Shown: piece by piece, positions 54,003-62,801 of the stretch | Layout: each line of letters opens with the position of its first letter | How positions within the stretch are numbered: the first letter of the stretch is position 1 | The notes under the pieces: model-generated | What the model saw: the letters and a program-made list of their open reading frames with translations, nothing else | Told to the model about the DNA's origin: nothing | The model's database searches: none | Position numbers and translations under genes: made by a program | DNA from: Calothrix anomala FACHB-343 | Lineage (GTDB): Bacteria; Cyanobacteriota; Cyanobacteriia; Cyanobacteriales; Nostocaceae | Length of the DNA stretch: 64,000 bases | Direction of reading: 5' to 3' | Assembly (NCBI RefSeq): GCF_014696435.1 | Contig: NZ_JACJQG010000028.1 | Coordinates: 1-64,000 of the forward strand

Positions 54003-54947
54003 ATGAACTTAGAAACCGCAAAAATCTTAGGTACTCTTGAAGTATTAATTGATAAACGCCTTGAGTTTCGTCTGCACAATAATCACCATTCTTCTTTAGA
54101 ACCTTTCGTTTGGGATATCCAGGAAAAAGGCGATTTTAGTTTACTCAATCTGGGACGCGATCGCAAATGGATAACTCTCACCGATATTGATGTTGCTGTC
54201 AAAAATTGGCAAGCATTAGAACGGCGCGGTTATTTAAACCCAGATGATTATCCTGATGACTACGAAGATGTTATCGCTCCGGAATTAGCTGATGCAAGAG
54301 CAGAAATATATGAGGAATTAGCTGATGCTATTTCAGAAAACCTTCAGAATATCGAGGTTTTCAAATTTAGCCGCATTCCTATGTATTCATTTTATGTTGT
54401 GTTAGGTCAAGACCAAGAAAATAATTGGTTTTGTTTTTCTCAAACTGTTGCCAGAGAAACTAAATTACAAGGAGAAATCAAATATTCTAATTTACCTGAT
54501 TTAACTATGCAGCCATCTTTGGATGAAAATACGGCTAAATTGAAAGATAAATTTCAGCAAATCATCAATAAATTAGAACCGATTACTATTTATGGTTACT
54601 ATGGTGGCGGCTATGATTATAGATTTCCACATTATTTAGTTCAAGCAATAAGCGACTCTAGAGAACAAGCAATATTAATCGCTCTCCAACAAGCAGGAAT
54701 GCTTGATATTGGTAAATTTCACAAGTTTGACATAGAAGCTTTATCTTGGAATTGGGATGAAAATGAAATTGCTGAATTTTACCCACAATATGACAAGATA
54801 AATCAATTTATCACTCAAAAACTTTCTGATATTCAGATGTTGAGATGTAGTTTTTGGAACCGTGAATGTATATATGTTCTCGGAACAACCAAGGCTGAAG
54901 ATTTAGCAGGAATCTATATTGAAAGTAAATTTGATTTTAATCCTTAA
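54003..54947 (+). CDS. Double NuiA-like domain protein A
   Basis: 314 residues. Two halves each resemble nuclease A inhibitor (NuiA). The first (1-150) has ILGTLEVLIDKRLEF, FVWDIQEKGDFSLLNL, ITLTDIDVAVKNWQAL, EIYEELADAISENLQNIEVF and YVVLGQDQENNWFCF. The second (165-314) has KLKDKFQQIINKLEPITIYG, YYGGGYDYRFPHYL, YDKINQFITQKLSDIQMLRC, and IYVLGTTKAEDLAGIYIESK with end FDFNP. The run of a terminal helix, then ...GxT...DLAGI, parallels NuiA (IGETPAGNLAGI) as I recall it. No signal peptide. It follows LRV1 by 134 bp, same strand; paralogues follow LRV2. Function unknown. Confidence 0.65.
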   Translation: MNLETAKILGTLEVLIDKRLEFRLHNNHHSSLEPFVWDIQEKGDFSLLNLGRDRKWITLTDIDVAVKNWQALERRGYLNPDDYPDDYEDVIAPELADARAEIYEELADAISENLQNIEVFKFSRIPMYSFYVVLGQDQENNWFCFSQTVARETKLQGEIKYSNLPDLTMQPSLDENTAKLKDKFQQIINKLEPITIYGYYGGGYDYRFPHYLVQAISDSREQAILIALQQAGMLDIGKFHKFDIEALSWNWDENEIAEFYPQYDKINQFITQKLSDIQMLRCSFWNRECIYVLGTTKAEDLAGIYIESKFDFNP

Positions 54948-54960
54948 GTGATTTTTTCAT

Positions 54961-55070
54961 CGAAGTCAAATTCTGTTCCTATCTTCATAATTCTGGGAAT
55001 TATGAAGATAGGAATAAAAACTGTGACTGTAGGTAAACTACAGTCAGTTTTATAGTATATGTGTACTATT
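54961..55070 (+). promoter_or_regulatory. Duplicated 110-bp upstream element, copy 2, with 16-bp hairpin
   Basis: Contains a perfect 16-bp inverted repeat CCTATCTTCATAATTC (54978-54993) with its complement (54997-55012, TGG loop) and a second palindrome GACTGTAG/CTACAGTC (55024-55044). It could end transcription of the upstream gene or be an operator. TATAGT at about 55051 may be a -10 box for LRV2, which starts at 55089. Confidence 0.6.
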
Positions 55071-55088
55071 ATATTGGGTGTGATTATC

Positions 55089-58000
55089 ATGCAACCTCTT
55101 CAGCTAGTTAGCGCCGCCGATTTACAAGCATTTTTAGATACACCAGAACAGTTATTACAGCAGCCAACAGAATTGCAATTAGCTGTTGCAAACTACATTG
55201 AAACACCGCGATCGCTCTTAGAAGTCCTCGTTAATAGCACTGATAGCCAAGTATCAAAAACCGCCAGCTTACACGTAAATTATGTCGGAGAAATCACAGA
55301 AAATTGGCAAAAAGCGGTAGATACCATCCTGCAACAACAAGAACTAGGGCAAAATGACCGATTAGCTGTAGAATTGCTCAAATTGGGAACTGTACCGCCA
55401 TGCTTTTTTAGCGAATGGGTTCCCGCAGAAAAGCTCATTCCAGCGTTGCGTAATCCCCATATACCCTTAAAATATCGCTTACAATTACTTGAACGCTTGG
55501 CGCAGGAACCGACTTTAAAACCACGCTTACAAGTTGCAGAATCACCAGAAACACCCTTAGCAGTATTAGAGCAGTTAGCAGGGGATTTAGAATTACCTAT
55601 TAGGTTAGCGGTGAAGTTTAACCCCAATTGTCCCCCATCATTAATTGAATTAGTAGAGGGACAATATACCATTGCATCTGACTGGAATACCGATGCAGAA
55701 CAATTAGCAATGTTAGCACAAAGCCGTTGGGCTTGGATTCGCTTGGCGGTGGCGCAAAATCCTTCCGCGACAGCAGAAACTTTAATGCAGTTGGCTGGAG
55801 ATAGGGTATATAAAATTCAGTTAGCAGTGGCGAAGAATCCAGAAACACCCGCAGATGTGTTAGCTGTATTAGCGCAATATCAAAATCAAACAATCGAAGC
55901 AACTGTAGCCGAACATATCAATGCAACGGAAGAGATATTACATCAATTATTTCCCAATCAGCAGCAACTTTTAAAAAGACGAGAAAATTTACCGACTAGT
56001 ATTTTAGAAAGACTTTTTAATGAAGGGTTAAGAGATCATTATTTATTTTTACAACAACCAAATACACCTACATGGATTTTAGCTGAATTTGCGAAAGTTG
56101 ATTTAGAGGCTTTAAGAGTAGCGAAACGAGCAAAGCATACGCATCTACCATTACCAGAAGTTTTTGAGCAATGGATTAGAGATGATATTAGGTTTTTGGT
56201 TGATGTTGCCAAACATCCCCAAGTTTCGCTAGAAATTTTAGAACATTTAATTCAATATCCCCATCCATATATTAAGCTAGCAGTTGCCCAAAATTCTCTG
56301 ATTGATCCAGCGAAAAAAATTGAGTTGCTAGAGGAGTTAGTCAAAGCCGGAGAAAGGGATGTTCTCAAGCTAATCGCCGCAGATTCGCAAACACCTGTGG
56401 CGATTTTAGAACAAATAGTTGAACAGGAATCACCTCAAAATAAATTCCGCTTCAAACTCCGCCGCCTATTAACTAGAAATCCAGAAGCAGATAATAGAGA
56501 ATCTGTAGCTGATTTTTGTATGGATACAATCAGAAAAATTCTCGCTCCATATCAAATATCAATTGATGTTGAGGAATGGTTTAATTTAATTGAAAGTTAT
56601 CAATGGACAACATTACTAGAAAATTATACTTATGTTGGCGATTTACAAGGAAGATACCGCCAAGATAAAAGTTTTTACGAACAGGTAAATGAGGAATGGA
56701 AACAATTTCTGCCAACTATATCAGAGTCAGAACGACAAAAAATTATCACTAATATATTAGAAATTCCCGATACGCTGGTAGATGTGGTAAAAGACGATCG
56801 CACTGTTGCAGTAGCTTTAGTGGGTAATCCTAGTCTACCAGTACCTTTACGCGAAAAATTGCAAAAGCAACTCACTCGTCCTTTAGAAAAATTAAATTCT
56901 TACGAAAATGATTGCGATATGCGGATGGCTTTAGCTTATAATTTGCAAGTTCCCGAAGCCGAACGCAAAGAATATTTTCAGCAACTTCTCTCGACAAGTG
57001 GGGACTATATTCCAGAAACAATTGCCAGAAATCCCAATACTCCAACAGAAATTATAAACCAATTAATGACTCGTCCTGGTGTCGGTCGTCAAGCAGTTTC
57101 TCGCAATCCTCATGCACCTGCTAGTGCATTAGCAGAATTAGCTCAAGATACTAATAGCACTACACGAAATTGGGTAGCTGAAAATCCCGGTACGCCGATT
57201 AATATTTTACTGCAACTTGCTAAACAACCTGTAGAAAAGACAAATAATAATGTTCCCACTGTTCGAGGAACTGTCATCAAAAATCCTCATTTGCCTGCAA
57301 GAGAACGCCATCGGATATTATTAGCAATGGAGGAAGAACAAGAAATTACGGAAGCGCATCAATTAATGGCGCGTCGTGCTGATAGTCCTTATGCTTTAGC
57401 ACAGGTTTTAGAAAAAGGCGATCGCAATTCTAAAATTACCGCCGCACGTAGTCATAAAACTCCAATTCAAGTATTACAACAACTCGCAAAAGATGCAGAT
57501 GAAACTGTGCGTTCTGTAGTCTCAGAAAATGCTAATTTACCACTCAGCAATTTATTAGAGTTGACACAAGACTCTAGTTTAAATGTTCGCGCAGGTTTAG
57601 CCAGGAAGCGACTGCATAAACCAACTGCTGTAGAAGTACTGCAACATTTAGCTAATGATGAATCAGCACAAATTAGAGCGCAGGTTGCTGCTAATACTGA
57701 CACTCCAGAGGAATTATTGAGAAAGCTGGCTAATGACTCTAATAAAGAAGTGTGGGAAGCATTGGCGCGTAACCCAAATACACCTGTGGATATTTTAGAA
57801 TTTTTGGGGGTAGAGAAAGGCGTTGTTAATCCTTGGAATGGGAAAACACCTGCTAAAGCTTTAGCAAAAGCTGTAGAAAACACTTTAAAAATGGACTTCC
57901 GATTTCGAGATAAAGCTTTAGATGAATTACTCAAGCCGCGAAATTCCGAAATGCCAGCAGAGATATTGGTAAAATTAGCTAACTACAAAACATCATGGAT

Positions 58001-59093
58001 TCGTTCGGCTGTAGCGCATCATCCCAATACCCCGATTTTTGCCTTAGAACCCTTAATTAATGATGATTATAGCCCCGTTTTGTGGGTGATCGCGCGTCGT
58101 GCTGACACTCCCCCCCAACTCCTCGAAAGGCTGCTATTAAGGTTTACAGATACAAAAAATCAAGACTACGAACAAATTTGTCATGCAATTTGCGATCGCC
58201 GGGAACTTCCCCCCAACCTGTTAGAATTCTTGATGGAAAGTAACCTACAACAGGTTTATCTGCGAATAGCAGCGCAAGCAAATCTCCCACCAACAATTGT
58301 TGAAAGACTCATGGCGATGTCAAATGAGTCTGTGTTAACTAACCTAGCGCGCAATCATAGCCTCAGCGCTGAATTTTTAACTCGACTGGCGCAAAATTCT
58401 AATGCTAATATTTGTAGTGCGATCGCCAATCATCCCCACATTACCCCAGAAATTTGGCTACAGCTTGCTAACCATGCAGAAGTTAAAGTACGTCAGTTAG
58501 TTGCGGCTAACTCAAATACTCCTGTAAATATTCTGGAAATCTTAGCCAGCGATATAGATCAAGTTGTGCGTGCAAATGTTGCGAATCATCGCAATTTACC
58601 TGTACAGATTTTAGAACAATTAGCACAAGATGAAGAAGCATTTGTTCGTGTAGCCATTGCTAATAATCCGCATTCACCAGAAACAATCCTGACACAACTA
58701 GCAACTGATGAAAAAATCGAAATTCGTCGTGCTGTTGCACTTCATCCTCATACCCCTGCGACTATTAAACAAACCCTGCGTGATTTTCTTATCCAACCCA
58801 ACAATCAACAAAGTGTCAGCACTACCTTACGCGGAATCAGCCGCATTTACAACCCCAGCAGCGACGACATTACAACCATACTTGCAGAATATGCGAATTC
58901 CGAAAACGCCTTTGTTCGCTTAGTAACCTTACTCCATCCCCTAACTCCCCCAGAAATATTAACACAAGCAGCACAATCTCAATCTTGGCTAGAACGCTAC
59001 GCAGTTGCAGATAACCCCGCAACTCCAGAACAATTACGCCAAAAACTTGCGCAAGATAGTAATCGCATTGTTCGTGTAGCAGCTAAAGTTTAG
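55089..59093 (+). CDS. Giant LRV/HEAT-like repeat protein 2
   Basis: 1334 residues from ATG 55089 (MQPLQLVSAADLQAFLDTPE), chosen by comparison with the paralogue; an in-frame ATG at 55059 would add ten residues. Same ~23-residue helical repeats (VRxxVAxNPxTPxxILxxLA). The first 260 residues are almost identical to LRV1; the middle (about 340-600) diverges strongly and also differs in length; the last 100 residues (SRIYNPSSDDITTILAEYAN) converge again. So the two have common ends and variable centres, as in proteins whose middle recognises different partners. No catalytic motif. Confidence 0.8.
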   Translation: MQPLQLVSAADLQAFLDTPEQLLQQPTELQLAVANYIETPRSLLEVLVNSTDSQVSKTASLHVNYVGEITENWQKAVDTILQQQELGQNDRLAVELLKLGTVPPCFFSEWVPAEKLIPALRNPHIPLKYRLQLLERLAQEPTLKPRLQVAESPETPLAVLEQLAGDLELPIRLAVKFNPNCPPSLIELVEGQYTIASDWNTDAEQLAMLAQSRWAWIRLAVAQNPSATAETLMQLAGDRVYKIQLAVAKNPETPADVLAVLAQYQNQTIEATVAEHINATEEILHQLFPNQQQLLKRRENLPTSILERLFNEGLRDHYLFLQQPNTPTWILAEFAKVDLEALRVAKRAKHTHLPLPEVFEQWIRDDIRFLVDVAKHPQVSLEILEHLIQYPHPYIKLAVAQNSLIDPAKKIELLEELVKAGERDVLKLIAADSQTPVAILEQIVEQESPQNKFRFKLRRLLTRNPEADNRESVADFCMDTIRKILAPYQISIDVEEWFNLIESYQWTTLLENYTYVGDLQGRYRQDKSFYEQVNEEWKQFLPTISESERQKIITNILEIPDTLVDVVKDDRTVAVALVGNPSLPVPLREKLQKQLTRPLEKLNSYENDCDMRMALAYNLQVPEAERKEYFQQLLSTSGDYIPETIARNPNTPTEIINQLMTRPGVGRQAVSRNPHAPASALAELAQDTNSTTRNWVAENPGTPINILLQLAKQPVEKTNNNVPTVRGTVIKNPHLPARERHRILLAMEEEQEITEAHQLMARRADSPYALAQVLEKGDRNSKITAARSHKTPIQVLQQLAKDADETVRSVVSENANLPLSNLLELTQDSSLNVRAGLARKRLHKPTAVEVLQHLANDESAQIRAQVAANTDTPEELLRKLANDSNKEVWEALARNPNTPVDILEFLGVEKGVVNPWNGKTPAKALAKAVENTLKMDFRFRDKALDELLKPRNSEMPAEILVKLANYKTSWIRSAVAHHPNTPIFALEPLINDDYSPVLWVIARRADTPPQLLERLLLRFTDTKNQDYEQICHAICDRRELPPNLLEFLMESNLQQVYLRIAAQANLPPTIVERLMAMSNESVLTNLARNHSLSAEFLTRLAQNSNANICSAIANHPHITPEIWLQLANHAEVKVRQLVAANSNTPVNILEILASDIDQVVRANVANHRNLPVQILEQLAQDEEAFVRVAIANNPHSPETILTQLATDEKIEIRRAVALHPHTPATIKQTLRDFLIQPNNQQSVSTTLRGISRIYNPSSDDITTILAEYANSENAFVRLVTLLHPLTPPEILTQAAQSQSWLERYAVADNPATPEQLRQKLAQDSNRIVRVAAKV

Positions 59094-59118
59094 TTGTGAA
59101 TAATTGAGGATGTTGCAG

Positions 59119-59193
59119 ATGCCATACAGTGATTTTACACTTGCTAAAGTTCGAGAAGCTTTTCAAGCTGCTTTACTTACAGTGTCTTCCTAA
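59119..59193 (+). pseudogene. N-terminal fragment of an MPYSDF-type cyanobacterial protein
   Basis: Only 24 codons, starting MPYSDFTLAKVREAFQ, then TAA. This is the usual N-terminus of a family of cyanobacterial hypothetical proteins of about 200 residues beginning MPYSDF-T/K-L, as I recall. No continuation is seen in other frames nearby. It is probably a remnant left between LRV2 and the next partner gene. Confidence 0.5.
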
Positions 59194-59264
59194 ATCAGCA
59201 ATTTTAGGTATGTTTCACTTTGCTAACATACCTTCAATATACTTAATATCTAATCTCTGAAATT

Positions 59265-60203
59265 ATGCAACCAAAAACAGAACAAATTCTTGCAACAATT
59301 GAAGTAATTCTTGACTCTAAATCTGGCTTTCATTTACCAGGACATGAAGATGGGGGATATATTTACCCATTTGTTTGGGATGCAACCGAAAAAGGTGAAT
59401 TTAATATTCTCAATCTTAGCCTTTCTCAAAATTGGTTAAAACTTACAGATATTGAGAATACAATCAAGAGTTGGCGGACAATGGATTATGCGAGGAATTT
59501 TAATAGCTTTGACTTAAATGAAAACGAACAAACTGATTGGGCTAATAAAATAGAAAACTTATATCAAATCATAAGAGATAATTTACAAGATTTAGAATCT
59601 TTTTTTGTCAAAACTTCCTCTTACTTTCCCTCAGACGATCTAGTTGGTTTGATTGTTGGTAAAACAGCAGATGGAGATTGGGTTACTGTTTTCCAGACTC
59701 TTTATAAAGAAACTAAAATTCCACAAGAACAACTTTCTCGTTCTCCCGTAATTCATCCTATCTCTGCTCAAGCATTAAGAGAAAATACACTCAATATAGT
59801 CTCACAACTTCAAGCCATCACATCAGAACTAGGAACCATTCATTTAGCAGGAGATATTGGTGGTGGATATTACTATAATTACGATTATCAAATCGTCTAT
59901 GGTGCGGCTGAGACAAAAGAAGCAGCAATGGCACAGGCTCTACAAGCTTCGGGAATGTTAGAAATTGGCATATTTCATAAGTTTTTTTCTGAGAAAGAAT
60001 ACTTGCCAAGGTGGGCTAACAATTTAGAGGCAAAATATGCAAAATACGATAAATTAAACAAATTTTTACATCATACTTTTGCAGAAGTAATGATGTACAG
60101 ATTTAGCTTTTGGACTCAGGAGAATATCTATATTATTGGCGAAACTTCAGGAGGCGATTGGGCTGGTTTATACATAGAAAGCGAATTTGTGTATAATCCA
60201 TAG
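59265..60203 (+). CDS. Double NuiA-like domain protein B
   Basis: 312 residues, paralogue of 54003-54947. First half: ILATIEVILDSKSGFHL, YPFVWDATEKGEFNILNLSL, KLTDIENTIKSWRTMD, LYQIIRDNLQDLESF, VGLIVGKTADGDWVTVF. Second half: SQLQAITSELGTIHLAGDIG, GGYYYNYDYQIVYGAAETKE, KYDKLNKFLHHTFAEVMMYR, then SFWTQENIYIIGETSGGDWA and the end FVYNP. The last segment is the closest of the three to NuiA, which has KFQKLLEVIKSNL and IGETPAGNLAGI. Follows LRV2 by about 170 bp with a gene remnant between. Confidence 0.7.
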   Translation: MQPKTEQILATIEVILDSKSGFHLPGHEDGGYIYPFVWDATEKGEFNILNLSLSQNWLKLTDIENTIKSWRTMDYARNFNSFDLNENEQTDWANKIENLYQIIRDNLQDLESFFVKTSSYFPSDDLVGLIVGKTADGDWVTVFQTLYKETKIPQEQLSRSPVIHPISAQALRENTLNIVSQLQAITSELGTIHLAGDIGGGYYYNYDYQIVYGAAETKEAAMAQALQASGMLEIGIFHKFFSEKEYLPRWANNLEAKYAKYDKLNKFLHHTFAEVMMYRFSFWTQENIYIIGETSGGDWAGLYIESEFVYNP

Positions 60204-60233
60204 TTTTAAATATTACAATTACGTCAAATCACT

Positions 60234-61151
60234 ATGCACCCCGAAACAGAAAAATTGCTCGGTACATTAGAAATCCTCTGTTCTAATGCTTTTATTTGGG
60301 AAACTATCTACCAAGGAGAATTTAACCTATGGAATTTGATGATTTCTCAAAGATTTGTCAACCTAACCGACATAGAACTCGCTTTTGAACATTGGCAAAA
60401 TATTGAGGAATGGGGAACGCCTACAAATCAAAAAGAATATGGTGAGTATGCTCCGACTCGTTCCGAACGTAAAAACAATAACTGGAATGAAACTATTGCT
60501 GCTGAACGCCAAGAATATTATCAAAAAATTCAGCATATCCTGACTAAAAATTGTCAAAATTTGCAAGCTTATAGTTTATCTATCCCCACAACAAACCATC
60601 AAAATTTTGAATGGAGACACCCTGATTTTTCTGTATCAATACTAGTAGCTGAAACTAAAAATAATAACTGGTTATGTCTTGCGCCTACTGTTCCCGATCA
60701 AGTCAGCTATAATCGCCGTAAAACAAACCCAGCCACAACGAAAATTGTCCGTGAAAAATCAGCAACTTTAACTGATGAAAGTTTAATAAACGAAGTTCAA
60801 TTATTTCTCGATCATCTCACGCCAATTACCATTTACGGCTACTATCATGGCGGATATAACTATACTTATGAACATCATCTCGTAGGTGCATACGCTAAAA
60901 CTAAAATATCTGCAATTGAACTTGCATTGCAAGCCGCAACAATGGTAGTAATAGAAAAGCCAACGCTTGAATATGTTAGAGATGCTGACAATAGCCGCAA
61001 ACTCAGCCAATTTATGAACCAGTGTTTGCGCGATCGCACTCTCTACAATATCAGTTTTTGGGATATGGGTTACACCTACGAAGTCGGACAAACCCCACCC
61101 GGTGATTGGATTGGCGTTCGTTCCACCAGTGAATTTGAATATAATCCTTAG
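60234..61151 (+). CDS. Double NuiA-like domain protein C
   Basis: 305 residues, third paralogue, 30 bp after protein B and so cotranscribed with it. First half: KLLGTLEILCSNAFIWETIY, QGEFNLWNLMISQRFVNLTD, IELAFEHWQNIEEWG, YYQKIQHILTKNCQNLQAYS. Second half: LINEVQLFLDHLTPITIYGY, YHGGYNYTYEHHLVGAYAKT, SRKLSQFMNQCLRDRTLYNI, SFWDMGYTYEVGQTPPGDWI and end FEYNP. The N-terminal half is shortened: the segment before FIWE is missing. Protein A and C share ITIYGYYxGGY. Function unknown; probably the same role with another partner. Confidence 0.65.
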   Translation: MHPETEKLLGTLEILCSNAFIWETIYQGEFNLWNLMISQRFVNLTDIELAFEHWQNIEEWGTPTNQKEYGEYAPTRSERKNNNWNETIAAERQEYYQKIQHILTKNCQNLQAYSLSIPTTNHQNFEWRHPDFSVSILVAETKNNNWLCLAPTVPDQVSYNRRKTNPATTKIVREKSATLTDESLINEVQLFLDHLTPITIYGYYHGGYNYTYEHHLVGAYAKTKISAIELALQAATMVVIEKPTLEYVRDADNSRKLSQFMNQCLRDRTLYNISFWDMGYTYEVGQTPPGDWIGVRSTSEFEYNP

Positions 61152-61215
61152 TATCAACTACAGCAAGGAGTCAAGAATTTATCTATTCTCAATCAACAAA
61201 ACCCTTACCTTGTAT

Positions 61216-61252
61216 TCATTTTGAATTTTGAATTTTGAATTTTGAATTCCGC
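61216..61252. repeat. AATTTTG heptamer array
   Basis: About four TTTTGAA-type heptamers between the convergent NuiA-like gene C and the beta-lactamase-like gene; same type as 49755-49796, which lies at the other end of the array. Confidence 0.85.
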
Positions 61253-61261
61253 CTTGCGGTG

Positions 61262-62503
61262 CTAGTCTTTTAAACCCGCGATCGCACTACTATAGATTGT
61301 CATAAACCGAGATTGTTCTAAAGGTGCGTCATGATTCCAGGTTCCCACAACACAATATTGCTTTCCATTCTTCGCTTTGAGCCAAGTTGTCAAATTTAGC
61401 ACACCCGATTCCGAACCACCTTTAAAAGCTACTCGTTCCCAATCTCCCGCATTCGCTACCCCAGGATTGATACTCATTAACGGTAAATCAGCAACTTTAT
61501 CTATCAAACTACAAAGTTCTCGCGCCGTAAAAAACCACTCAATATCTAAAGCTACTGGGTTTCCAGTAAATTCACTGACATCGGGTAAGGATTGTTGAGC
61601 TAGGGATTTTAAAATTGCGCGTTTTTGCTCTACATTACTATTACGATAGCGTTTTCGTAACTCTTGATTCTTCGCACTTTTGAGGATAAAAAACTCGCGA
61701 GTCGTCAAAAAAGGAACGTTGCGCGGTGTAATCGCTTCTATTATCGGTCGTCCAATGATATTAATTAAAGCATCAGTGGCGGTGTTGTCACTTTGAGAAA
61801 TCATCAAAGCCGATAATGTCTGCAAAGTTAACAATGAACTATCCGGCCAAGTTTGTAACATCCCAGAGGGTAGACTCTTCCATCCTGATTTTAACTCGAC
61901 AACATCCCCCCACGATCGCACTTTAGCAGAAATTTGCGATTTCAGCGCTTGCAGAACTGCCAACTTAAACGCCGAACCCACAGCCAGAGGAGTATCAGCA
62001 TTTAACGCCGCGCGTTCTGTTTTGCCTTCGAGAACCAGAAAACTCACCTGACCCGGTAAAGTTTTCAATTCTGCGATCGCTTCTTTTAAATCTTGGGACT
62101 TAGCTACAGGCGGTTGAAAAAATAGCATAGCAATTTTACCATTGCTATCAAGGCCGATTTGCGTTGGTACATAGCCACGCGCAAACACAACTCTGTAATT
62201 TTCACCTTGTTCTTCTACTTTTTGATAATCTCCCAGTCCCTGTTTTAAACTAGAGATAATTTGCTCAATCTGAGAGATAGGTACATGCGCTAAAAACTCA
62301 GAACTAAACCAATCAGCCAGCACTTTTTCACTAGTTAATAGTCTTTCTAAAGCCGCTTTATTCATAGCAGATTGTTTAAGTAATTGTACTAGGAAAATCG
62401 GTGATAAATTTTGCTCTATGGATTTTATTAATATACCATTTGATGAAAGCAAACTGGCTGTTAATAATACAGTTGCAAATAACATATTCTGAAGAAAAGC
62501 CAA
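61262..62503 (-). CDS. Serine hydrolase, class A beta-lactamase-like
   Basis: 413 residues. A signal peptide or anchor (about 5-25, LFATVLLTASLLSSNGI) puts it outside the membrane. Residues about 40-135 form a DUF3887-like helical/beta prodomain. The beta-lactamase fold follows: SxxK in VGSAFKLAVLQALKS near 178, SDN in LMISQSDNTATDAL near 237 and KGG (for KTG) in VAFKGGSESGVLNL near 368. Such proteins may hydrolyse beta-lactams or be penicillin-recognising enzymes with another substrate; resistance cannot be assumed. Confidence 0.85.
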   Translation of the reverse strand: MAFLQNMLFATVLLTASLLSSNGILIKSIEQNLSPIFLVQLLKQSAMNKAALERLLTSEKVLADWFSSEFLAHVPISQIEQIISSLKQGLGDYQKVEEQGENYRVVFARGYVPTQIGLDSNGKIAMLFFQPPVAKSQDLKEAIAELKTLPGQVSFLVLEGKTERAALNADTPLAVGSAFKLAVLQALKSQISAKVRSWGDVVELKSGWKSLPSGMLQTWPDSSLLTLQTLSALMISQSDNTATDALINIIGRPIIEAITPRNVPFLTTREFFILKSAKNQELRKRYRNSNVEQKRAILKSLAQQSLPDVSEFTGNPVALDIEWFFTARELCSLIDKVADLPLMSINPGVANAGDWERVAFKGGSESGVLNLTTWLKAKNGKQYCVVGTWNHDAPLEQSRFMTIYSSAIAGLKD

Positions 62504-62801
62504 GTATAAATTTAAATTTTAGTTGAGCCTCTCAATAGTCATCAGTCATTGGTCATTGGTTAAAAATTCTCAACTGTGGACTATTGACTTTTGACTCTTG
62601 ACTCTTGACAATCCTAACCTTTATCCCTCGTACCAGTTGCGTAAGTTTTATAATTCTTAGAAGATTTTCATCTTGCTATCAGGGTTAATTCAGAGCGATC
62701 GCTCATAATACCAAATCAGCAAGTTCAAAATCCCCACCCATAAGGAAGATGAGGAAAACAACTGACAATTGTACAGACGCGATTCATCGCGTCTCTCACC
62801 A
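62504..62801. other. msrB upstream region with heptamers and RBS-proximal hairpin
   Basis: TTGACTA/GTCATTGG arrays (62530-62614), HIP1-like GCGATCGC (62696-62703), then a perfect 9-bp hairpin AGACGCGAT/ATCGCGTCT (62775-62794) ending 7 nt before the msrB ATG. Confidence 0.7.

Noticed and set aside
61262-62503. Antibiotic-resistance gene
   Set aside because: The beta-lactamase motifs are present (SxxK, SDN, KGG), but the prodomain and chromosomal setting fit a cell-envelope enzyme; resistance is not supported by sequence alone.
62769-62801. Upstream start of msrB
   Set aside because: These codons are the AGACGCGAT palindrome seen at two other places; the Tat-like signal begins at 62802.
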